Part shown: in pieces, positions 23,301-35,300 of the stretch
Position numbering within the stretch: the stretch's first letter is position 1
How the letters are laid out: every line of letters begins with the position of its first letter
DNA from: Trichoplusia ni
Taxonomy: Eukaryota > Arthropoda > Insecta > Lepidoptera > Noctuidae
Assembly: GCF_003590095.1 (NCBI RefSeq)
Contig: NC_039482.1
Span: 8,325,657 to 8,389,656, forward strand
Length of the DNA: 64,000 bases
Direction of reading: 5' to 3'
The notes under the pieces: generated by a model
Told to the model about the DNA's origin: nothing
The model's database searches: none
Seen by the model: only the letters and a program-made list of their open reading frames with translations
Position numbers and translations under genes: made by a program

Positions 23301-26300
23301 TTATAGGGCAAAGTCTTGGTGGTAGGCTCCCTTTTCCCCACGAAGGCTCCAAGTCGGCCCATATTGTGGTTCTTAGGCGAAGGCTTAATAGTAGAGTTTG
23401 TTATTTATTTAAAAATGTATAGAAATAAATTATCTAAAAACCTGGTCCTAACATCTATCCATCACAAAAAAAGTACAATATTAAAGAAACTTTTCTATTA
23501 ATAAGTGCACGTATAATTAACGCTCACTCAGTTTTATTCTCACAAGCAGTTCGATCGGTCAATATTTAAGACGCCATAATCTAATTCGGTTGTGTACCAT
23601 TAGGCCGTGGAGCACGTTTGGCGACCTGTCAAAACTCTAATTAGTATCAACTATGGTACTGTTTACGCGATCACAAACATTGCTCAATACATTAGCTCTA
23701 CTGCAAATATTGGTCCCAACGTTATGCTTCATTCCAAATACTGGTTCCAATATTATTTTCTTTTTCAAACATTGGTCCCAATATCACACTTTAAGTCACA
23801 TTTCTGTGCTAATGTTGGATGTCGACTGGTGTCAGTGACTCTGGCAAAAATTAAATTAAAAAGTTTTGACGAAGCTAAACCAACCAAAGCGTCTGCGATT
23901 TAAACTTGGCCTAACTAGTCTAAGTGAACAAGGTTTTGCAACATTTATCAGTTAAATTACTTCTATAAAGTCAACCGTCTTTTTAGTAAAGGCTTGTTTT
24001 TTTTTAGAATGCGTAGAAGAGCACTTATTAATTTACTGGGTCCGCTTTTTACGCATTGGTTTGCTGTCTAAAAAACAACAAACATTCCAACGATCTCAAC
24101 TAAGCAAAAACGAAGGCTCTTTCGTTGTCTTGCCGGTGGGCACTTTCATGACTCCGGTGGTATGGAACCTAATATTAGTGATAAACTTGAACATCTTCAG
24201 CACCAGCGGTTATTTTTCTGGTCCTAGTAATTGCTCAAGTGTGTCATCATCATCATAGAAGTGTAGGACAAACTGGCTGGGCAGGCTGAAGATCGAAAAT
24301 AGGTCTAGTGTTCATGAATTTTCCCTAATCTCTGCAAAAACTGAGAACATATATATTTTGTTACATTTTCGTAAACATCGCAAGCTAAGATTTATTTAGC
24401 GTTCACTGTTTATGCTAAATATTATCGATATTTTGTACCCTTTCATGCTCACGGTCACGAGTCTTGTGATGTATACAATTTTGTATATAAAAGAAAACCA
24501 AAACAGATGCGTGATGTAGAGTAGAAAATGGAAATTTAAGATGGCTGAAACATGGTCTGCAGAATCGCGAGATGAGGAATTTTGCGGATTTGACTATTAT
24601 TTTACTTAATCTAACAGACCAAATTAACCTTGTCGCAACAAGGTTAATTTTATCTGTCCATATATGTCATTTTTTTAATAATCCCCTATAGATATTTTTT
24701 GCCATTTATGCACACTTAAGACAATTTAAAGTCTTAACTTTTTCTTCTTCTTACTTTCAAAAGTGGCAGTATACCTCGGGGACTTTGAGATTCAATTGTA
24801 GGTTCAAGTGGTAGATTGTCGAAGACTTCCTTCAGCCCATACATGACGGTCTTGCCATACTCGAAGAAGCATAAAGTCTGTATGTTTAGTAAACTTCGAA
24901 CTAAACATACGGGTCGACCTTAGAAGACGGTAGACTTCATAAATCATCACTCCATATCAATAAGGAAGCTGTAACAATTTACACGCAGTTAGGAGCTTGC
25001 CAGCCAAGAATAGTGGACCTTTGTAAACAATTGTTCATTAGCCGTTGTATATGGGTATGTGTTTAAAAGCTGGGTGCATGTAAGACTACTAGATGAAAAT
25101 GCTAGTTATGAGGAGTTTTTAAATATGTATATTTTGTCTTTGTATTTAATTTAACAACGACTAAGACAGCAAGACACTTATGGGTTGTTTTTCTGCGCGT
25201 CGTTTTTGCATTTGGCTATAAATTTTTTGGATTTAGCGTATCAGCTTGACCGCATGATAGGCCAAGTCGTATAGCTTACTTCCCTTATTACCACAGAGGG
25301 CTTCATCCACGCGTTGGAGAAGGGTTTGTGTGTGTTCCATGTCTAAATGCCGCATTTACAATATCACTGAACCAAGTGATACAAATGTCTATTTATCTGT
25401 ACATCCTAATTTAAAGATAGTCTGACTTCAGCTAGTATGACAATCCAGGACAAAATCTAGCTGTAAAGGCTTAAAAATATAACTCCATGTCAATAGCTCC
25501 TGAAATTGAACTTCCCAACAAACGCCAAACAAATCCAGCATTTATCTTTTCTCCGACTTTTACTTTTTTGTAACGGGAGAAAAATATGGCCGTCAGCCAT
25601 ACCTTACGTCGATATTTTTAGTGGGCTCATTTATAAGGCGTGAACACTCGTGGTCTACTCCAGGCGTTTTATAGTCGGCGTGTACGTAACCAGGCATCTC
25701 GCAAAATGATTTACACCTCCATAGACCGACGGCTGAGTGTAAACTTTGTTGGAAATAGAATATTTAGTGCGAAATGGTCGTACGGGATATGGTTTGTTAA
25801 ACGCTTTGGCAGAGCACACTTTAGGTGGAGTGTAAGTACTCGGAGTTGTCAAAATATAGAGTCAGGTGTTGACACGATTTAATGGATCTATACTTTTTGT
25901 GGTTTCTTTTTTTGGGAAGTAACCTAGGTACATTATTAAACTCGTTTAAGTACGGATAATTTAAAGCTTTGTAGAGGATGCTATTTTTTTAAACCTCAGA
26001 ACTTTTTTTTTTATCCTTGTGCGCAAGGACAAAGACAGCCAGAATCAGGAAAAGCAATCGTGGTTCACATAAGCGCTTTTTCTCCAGACCGGCTTTTCTA
26101 GCCAAGTGATATTTCTACAATGTTAGCATCCAGAAAACTCACGCATGAAAATGACTTTCTATTTCGAAGAGTCATAATCTTGACCTGTCATCTCATACAC
26201 AAGAACTTTATGCAAGTAGTATGAAGCTTTAACACCTCCCGAAAATTCAATGGTACTACAGAAAAGGGGTGATTCTACTCCACATTATTTTGGCCGATTG

Positions 26301-29300
26301 TTTGTTCGATATTTCCGTCGTGTTTGCAGGCTTTAGTATGACGTCATCGTGCTGTTTGTCTGTACGTTTAATTTATTTGCCTCTGTCTGGGGGCGCGGCC
26401 ATTGGTTTTGCCAATTTGTGATCCGTATATAGGTTTTATGATGATATTTCGAGGATTGTATAGCCTTAGTTACAGAGGTCGTAAAATATAGATTCTTTGG
26501 ACTGTTTCAGCTTTCCTAAAATAGTATTAGTACTAGTCTTAAATGTCCCATTGCTGGGAAAAGATCTCTTTACTCTTCTTCCACTTGTTTCTCTCATGAG
26601 CTGCGAGTGTCCAGTTCGTTAAGAGAATCCAGGCCAATCCACCATCGCCTTATTTATAAAACAATATTGTTAAAATAGTTTGAATTGCTAATCAATAATC
26701 TAAAAATATGACGAGATTCTAAAAAGGCAGAAATGGAAGAGTTTTGAAAACAAACAATCAAAACCATTGGTTTGGTACATCGATGAAGGTAGTTTCATAA
26801 AAAGCATACAAGCCATGCGTGTTCTTGCTATTTCAATTCTCGCTGGTATGCTCTGTGACAAGATATGTCTAGCATACCTAAACATAAACACATGATTTTA
26901 GACAAACATATGAATCATACACTTCAGATAAGTATAGATGCATACAATATCACACCGCGAATTTCATCCAAAAATAGATAAAAAACCAATTCGCGGTTTA
27001 TTACGGAGATAAGATCAAGCCAACAGTTTGATAAAAGTAACGCTGTGCGAATTGGCTGATAGTGCAGATACTAGCACTCCTAGACTTGACATCACTTGAA
27101 TTAAGATGGATTAACGCTTCCCGTCACGTCTTTGTATCTACAGATGATTAGAATTCTAAATATTAATAAAAACTTCAAAATATATATTTTTCTTTAAGAA
27201 GTTCAAATATTTTGAACAATATAAAATTATCCAAAAATTTTGGGCTTTTTGACAGAAGATCAGCCCGATGTTAAGTATCGTGGAATAACTTCTTGAATAT
27301 AGTTTTTTTCGATGTCAATGGGAATATTTAAAGAAAAACAGAGTCTTTTTTGAAGCGCTTTTTCTCTCCAATGTCATTTTGAAATCTAGCAAGCATAGAC
27401 TATTTTAGTCACTGGACACAGCGTTGATATTATTACCCCTTATTCTTAAACCTTATATATTTTTTTATAATATCCCCTTTTTTGCCCTGGTTTGAAATTA
27501 AAAAGACTACAAAGTTCAGTTCAGCAACAAGTACTAAATTTTCTCTAGTTTTAAACTATGTATACACCGTCCCACAGTTTTCTACCCAGTAATTACATAA
27601 GCGTCCTACGTTAATCACCGTCGGTAGCTATCAGCAATCAACTAATGTATCCCAGACGTCTATTAGTCTGCTCTTTGTAATTCCTGTTCTTTTAGTTAAT
27701 TGCCGGCTTGATTTGTTGTGCTATCTAGTGATTGGGCTTTTGTGCGGTGTGTCTATTTTTGACATAGTTTTTTAGGTTATGCATTTTTGAAGATATGAAA
27801 CTTGCCATCATGTTTCTTGGAGTCGATTATTAAAGATGACTGATGTTTAAAGTAATTACGGAACTCTACGACAGCCTCTTAATATAAATTAATTAAAGCT
27901 AGCTTTTGGCTAATTACATTTCTAACAGTTTAATTTACCAATGTATGGAACTTATCAAGTCTAAATCTCGTAGCCTACCCTTAAATAATGTTGTCAATTG
28001 TCATCGTTTAATCTTGACCCATACGACCTTGGTCCATACAACTCAGTAAATAAGTAATGTTTGAAACATACAGTACTTCAGTATAAGTTTAAAAAGCTTA
28101 TAATTCTTAAACGTTTCAACGGTGAATAGTGTTCAGTATCCTACTAATCGCCTAAATTACCTGTTATTCGACTAAAAACCATTTACAAATTAATTCTTCT
28201 TGTTAATAAATTTGTCAAGTAGCTGTTTGCACAGAACATAGAAAACTAAGCGGAAGTGATACTCAGGCTACGCTAGTGAGCCGCTATTGAAAACTTTTAC
28301 TTTTTTTAAATAAAATGATGATGCCATTATTGTAGTTTTCCGAGTCCAAATTTTGTGTTAAAAGGTTTCATAAATATAAAGCGAGTTCTTTTTTTAGTAC
28401 TGTCTATCTAACAGTTTTCCTTATTTTATCGGGATTGCAGTAGAAAGCGCCCAGGGCATTTTAAGCCGTTGAGAGTCTGTCATAACTTAACGTCTTGCTC
28501 TAGACTATGTTTAAGGTATTAACGTGTAAGGTATGCACGTAGCCCTCTTCCTTCGGCATTCAAAAGGCATTTCCATCAATTCTTTTGTTCTACGGATGTT
28601 CGTAACACTAATCGTCTAAACAGGGTATCGGATCGATTCGCGACCGCGGCAATAAATCCGCCTGTCCAGACTGATCGCTACCACCCACCTGTGACGTCAC
28701 GAATGTGTTTATGTTCAACAATGTGAGCCGGAATCTTGTGGTACGGGTAGGGCCATGAGGTTAGCGAGAAATGTGTTAAGATGCTTGTAGTCTTAGGTTA
28801 TAGAAAGATCATTTATTATTAGGGATAGTAAATCGCTAATCGTGTGCAATTTTCTGAATTAGAAAAAAAAACATTTCGCCCTACATTATGAAGTTATGCT
28901 CACAATTAAATGAAAGACGTTTTTAAATGGAATTAAAAAAACATTGAAGTAGGTCTCTTAGTTAATTTTGTTCTACCGTCTTTTATAAAATATTTCGTTA
29001 TCACATATGAAATAAATATTATGTTACCGAGGTATCAGCAAATTCTTATCTGTTTCCGTATTTGCTTCTAAAGCCGAAAGCTATTTAGGAGACTAAGAAA
29101 AATGCCTTAAGTTCTCGTATTTTCACAGTAACCTGTGCTCTTTGTCCCGTATATTTCGTGGCCCCAAACCTAAACAATGGTTTGAAGTACACGTCTTCCA
29201 TAGAATATGTTGAAGATAACCATGCACCCCGTAAACAGGAGGCAGGAGCAAATATCAAGAAGATAATTTATCAAAATATGTCTGACAGTGATTGGGTTTT

Positions 29301-32300
29301 TTTAAGAACTACTCTTTGTAATTTATTCCTATTGTCGCGAGGGTTTTCACAAAATGTCAAGTCACATACACAAAGACTTACCACCAGACTTGGTTTCTAT
29401 GCATGGTTCACGCGCGAATGCTCGTCGCTCATGTGGGTTTGGCGTGGTGACCCATAACACTCTGGTATCCGTCACAGTTATCCTTGAAATTTAGAAAATG
29501 TGTTCTGACTGACAACAATCCGTTTTTTTTCCTCGTCAAAATATATTAAAGTATATTTAATACTAAAAGTATGTTTTGGCCTATTTTAAAATTGTTAAAT
29601 ATAATGTTTAGCACATACATATTTCTTTAACCCCTAAACGCTTACAACAAACTTTCAAACCAGGACGGATACCGTTGCGGAAGAGAGATGCCACTATTAG
29701 TATAGTGCTTTGTTTCGTTTTTTCAATACTAAGGACATTTACTATGTGTTTTAGTGTTCATAGTAAAGGCGTTTATTACTTTGTTATTAAATTATATCCA
29801 AGTTGATAGGCTAATAAAACAAAATAGTTAAAAATGTGAATCTGTGCTTTCGTTTGAGCTGTTTTCTTAGATGTTTAGACTATTTGGTCGTGTGAAACAT
29901 ATCGTTAACCTCGGGAATATTATTAAAGCTACAATTAAGATTTATCCCGGTTTTTCTCACATTTATTAGTCTTTCGATAAACGTTGCATCTAGCCATCTA
30001 GGTTCACGGTTACCATGGCAACCGGACGATAGCGTCTACTTTCTATATCTGTCATGAACATACGGATACCTTATCTCTTCAGGTGATTCAATTGGCTATA
30101 CCTCACAACCAGCCTCTTGTTGCTTCCATAAATAAGAGTTTTATTGGTGGTAGGCCATCAGGAAGACGGGATAAGAATTTTATTTTTCTAGTATTTGGTA
30201 TGTTGTGTGGTCCCTGACCAAATGAAGTTAGCACCGATAGGTACGTGCACTCCGCAAGCTTGTCGAAAAGTCATTTAAAAAATCCATATTTTGGGTCTAG
30301 GATTAATTGTTTATAACTACTCTCCTTATTTAGCATAATTCTAGATTTTTTTCGTGACAATTTTGCAGTCGATTTTTTTTTATCCCGCTCACTATGTCCC
30401 GCTGCTGGGCAAAGGCCCAAATCCTTCCACGATTCTCTGTTCTGGGCATACAGTCTAAATAGTAATAGCTTAATTTGAAACTCGAAAAACGTTACATAGT
30501 TTCTTAAATCTGCAACGTAGCAAAAATAACTTCAGTTAATTACAGCGTCGACCGAAATCACAGGGAAAACGGTCTTAACTCATAACCTGTGGAATTTCAG
30601 GAATTTCGTGTTTATTATAAACTGGGCAACTGAACGGTTTTCACTTAATTTTTCGGTATAGAGCGCTGTGAAAATAAACTTTTGACGTTGAGAGCGTTTT
30701 TATTTATATTCCCGCTCTGCCTGTTTTTGTGGTTAGCGCGGAAATATTTGCCGTCAGATTTTGTAGAAGTAATATTTATTTATTGGTGTTACTTTTATAC
30801 TTTTTGTGTAAACTTCTGCATATAGTGATTTCTGGCCCATTTTTCGCAGTTCTATTTTTATTCGAAACATTGAACAATTGATTCTGACGTCATTTTTATG
30901 TGAAAATTGGAAGTTAATTTTATTTTTGCACATACATAGATAAAATGTTGTTCGAGAAAAGCATCAAAACTTTTACCAAATATTGTCTATTCTTTCGGTT
31001 AAAAAACTTAAATGAGTGAGCACAGTAAAAATCAATTATAATTTATTCATAACACGAATATGTGTGTGTGGGCTCTTTGAGTTAAACCTAGCCGTTTTTC
31101 AAATAAACACCATCTTCGGTATTATGGATGCAGGCCATTTTTTATCTATTGATATGTACTTGAACTTTTCTAAATCATCTTGATACGATGTAAGAAAAGC
31201 TCCACGAGTGCTTTGTGACGCAAGGGTTTCTTTCAACCGATATCATAAAGGAGGAGGTTCTCAATTCGCCAGTATTTTTAAAACTTTTGACTGGATAAAC
31301 CGATTTTGCTGGTTCTATTTTCTTTTTACGAAAAAATAGTTGTCACATAGTCCCCCAAAAACAACATCAAACTTGGGTCAGTAGTTCTTATTTGGAGTAG
31401 AGATGCAAAGAAATCTTTCTATATTTTATTTCTAGTCAATAGTCTAAACAACAAACAACTAAAACAATTATCTTCCAAATGTAACGTGTATACATTTGTG
31501 TGTGGTTTCAGAGATTCTGGGGTCCCCAAATAGATCCCCGCCTGGCGCAGTACCTTTCGAACTTCCTGTTCGGCTCGGGGGCAGAGAAGGCGCCCTCCTG
31601 CGACTTCAACCGATTCGCAGAGTTGTACGTTTATAATGTAAGAGGTAGGTCAGACTAGTTTAGCTCGTAGATACAAGTAGTGCTTTAGAATAGTCATTTT
31701 ATACGAGAATTTTGATCGGCCCTTTGATCCTGGTCAGAACGTGTTAACCTAGATTGGGCAGATACGTTGATCGCAAATAAGAATGATGACATTGTTTTTG
31801 TACTCAAATTGGAAAGGTATTTTTATTTTTGTCCCACAAACATGAGTGAATTCGTTACGTCACTTTGATAGTTCACACTCCTAAACAATACAAATCTCTG
31901 CAATATTTTTATTGTTCGGCGAACTGATATTGAAAAATTGAAATACGTCTCATACGGAATAAAAAGATATTTATACCGACCCTTATACCGAGTCATCGTC
32001 CCTATCTTATTTTATATACAAAAAAAATGGTCCACCCATTTAATTTTGAAGAGGTAACAAATATACAAATAAAAGCTATCGCTTTATTAAAATCAGTGTA
32101 ATGTGCCTTTTTAATCTCAGGACATACTAACAATACACTCCTTAAAATATAGACTTTGCAATGCATGCGAAAATTTTAGTTAGTGAATACCCAAAAACAA
32201 TTAAATTATTTTTTGTAATATATTTGTTTATACAGTGGTCAATGATAGAACAGACTAAAGTCAAAGTGTTTTTCTAAAACAAGCGACTTCCGCAGTAGAG

Positions 32301-35300
32301 AAATTTAATCCTTTTGTCGCGGTGTCACCAACATAAACGAGACATCCAGACTCGACACAAGCATTTGTGAATTACTTAAATGCTTGTGTTATGCGGAGAT
32401 CGAACCCATCGCAATGTGATCGTATCATTAGAAGTGAGACACAGAATAGGTTACGTGAAAAATAATGTTCTTTTTAGAACTTTTTAATGTAACTTTTAGT
32501 TTATAAACCTCATAGTGCTTAATAGTTGTAGTTGTAGCGTTTGCCATAGGCCAAATAATCCTTTAGGCCTTCCTACACAAGCGCTGTAATTAAGAAGCCC
32601 CTAGACAATGGATTTTATTGCGTAATATAACGGTCACAATATATGTGCAATGAAAAATGAACTCGGAAAACGTGTTCATTAATCTCCGATAACAATTTTA
32701 GTCTTAATATTTAGAACGAACCTCTTTAGTTTTATAGTTAATACCGTTAAGATGACAATTATTCAATGATGCAACGGTTTTCTCACTCGTATTTTTCGGG
32801 ATGGTTGTAATTTAAAGTGTATTTTTTTGATTAGGTACAACAGACGAGAGGATGATGGTGACATATAACAGTCTCGGCAAGGACTACAACGACTCCGTGG
32901 AGCTCCCTTACCAGTTACTAAGAGAGGTGAGAAACTTATCTACCCAAACATTCATCAAAACATCCTTCGTACTGTAAGGTATTTAATTTAATCTTTATGC
33001 CGCTTGGGGGACACAGACAAGAAAGCTACGTACCAAAAGAAGTCTCAGTCATTTGGTGTCAGGATGACGTCACTTGGTCCTTAATGCGATTAGGTTCCAG
33101 GATTCTATCTTAGAAGTTTTAGTACAAAATATAAAATTTATTAGTCGGAACTTAGGAAAGGGTCGGCTTGAAAAGATCCCATTTTCTTCGCGTGTCATTG
33201 CCTAAGATTGTCTCGATAGGATCAGATGTTCGTATACAGTGGAAGGCCAATCCAGGAGGAACACTGCATTTGTTTACGTGTCACAAAATCGTTTCATTGT
33301 CTGTACTTGAAAAGTGTGATAAAGCCTGAGTTTTTCGTGGTTCAGTTAGGAAATGTCCACTCAACGTTAGCTAAAACTGAAATTATCATATAAAAATGAT
33401 ACCTATTACCCTTTTTGCAACAAAATCTATTTAAAAACTTCAAATACTTAACTAGTAACCTATCTGTTCTCAGTACTGCGAAAGCATAGCTTCGACATTC
33501 ATCAAAGTACTGAAGTCGTCTTCGTCGAAGCGTGCTCAAGTGTGGATTACGAAGGGTTTCCGCGGGCGCGCGTCGCACGTGCAGGCGCTCGGCGAGGCGG
33601 TCGCTGCTAGTGTTAACGGTGACGCCGATGTGGCTATCAACCAGTGCACTGCCACACAACTGTCTAAATGGTAAGTGATGAAAGTATGAAGTGTTGTTGA
33701 AGGGATAGCCGAGTGGTGTTGTTCATCACGCTAAGTCTACTGTGCGCGATATGTCGCAGGTTCGATCCCCTTGTAAGACAATCCTTTGTGTGAATAATGA
33801 ATGTTTGTTCTGAGTTTGGTTGTTTCTGAGCATATGACTAGGATTTTTATGAAAATCCACGTGGTTAGCAATATTTTTAGAGGTTGAAATTTCGTAAAAA
33901 CGAATCAAATGAGTTGAGCTCCGTATCGGTCGAAACTGAAAAGTAAAAGTCATCAGGTTGATTTAATTAGCAAAATGGTATAATTTGATTGTGGTTTTAA
34001 ATGTGTAATTAGACAAGTTTTATTAAAAAAAAATGATTGTAGACCTATTTTTAAACCCCCCCCCCACATCCACTAACTCCACGTGGTACATTCCAGGCTC
34101 CAGTTCAACACGCTCCTGCTGCAGATGACGGAGGTGGTGTTCGTGAACCTGTACGGTATCGAGAGCAAGCCGGACGAGGGCCCGGCGCCCGTCGCCATGC
34201 CGTCGCTGCTGCCGATGCCTGACGGTATGATCATAAATAGTACAAGTATAAAGATAAAAAAATATAGTCTTGGCTTTTTTCCTTATAATTGCTGGTTAAA
34301 AGTCTATAATAACCTATCCAGCAGTGAGACCTAAAGCAGGCTATATAAAAAAAAAAACCTATCCCGCGCCGTTTCTAAATGAACCGAAATATTAAGAATG
34401 AAATGATTTTTTAAGACCGCTGGAATCGACATTTGCCATTTGACTAACCTGAAAAGAAATGTCGAAACAAACTAATAGATCGCAGTCTCAAAGTCCAGAC
34501 TTTAATATTACAATCCAGAACATAGAATCGTTTAAGAGCTTGGGGTAGGCCTTTTTCCAGTAGGATACAGCAGAAAAGTCGGGCTAGATGAAATAATATA
34601 CAATTATTTTCTTGTGTCAGGTCTGGACGCGATGCCGGACTACCCGGCCTTCATCGACCTGTCGCACATCGTGTGGCTCAACTCTCACCTGCCGCAGCAG
34701 CACCAGCACAAGTGGCGCTTCCTCTTCTCCTCGCACATCCACGGCGAGTCCTTCTCCACTATGGTCGGTCAGTACTGGTAGATCTGTTTATATTTTATAG
34801 ATGACGTAAGGTTGCATGGATAAACGTGACGCGGGTTTGATCCCCGCGTAGGACAGGCATTTGTGTAATCTACAAATGCTTGTTCTGAGTCTGGGTGACA
34901 AGGATTAAATTCCTCAATGTGAGAGTCGTTGTTTTTTTAAGATAAAAAAAGAATTTACGGGATTTACGTGGTTCATGTGTGACCTTTTCTCAAACTCAAA
35001 ATTAGAAACCATTTATGTAAGTAAGTATACACAATGGTCAGTACCTAAATTTGACCACCCTTTTCCGCTTCCTGATTGCGCGTAGCCGGAGCAACAGACT
35101 AGCAAGCTGTGTTGGAATCGACTTTTAGTCACATCGCGCGTATACTTAATAACGCATTCTTAAAGGAATCGTATTAGAACTCCGGCATAATCCAAACGGA
35201 ACGACAAACAGACAAAAAAAGTGAGTGTATAAAAACGTGAGAAAAATGAATTGCTTTTCATTAGTCTCCGTAAAACTCGACAACGGCTGAACCGATTGGA

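Larger units (their letters stand above)
20464..31511 (+). other. Long first intron of the mEAK7-like gene
   Basis: About 11 kb with no exon I can support. It is AT-rich, with scattered old repeats: a SINE fragment on the minus strand near 29340-29475, fragments of the CCCATTGCTGGG / CAGTGGGAC type near 23240-23290, 26545-26600 and 30380-30420, and a hairpin at 24621-24650. Open frames here are short and show no domain signature. Confidence 0.5.

Noticed and set aside
29158..29457. 99-residue frame in the long intron
   Set aside because: It runs into a decayed SINE and has no recognisable motif or splice logic.
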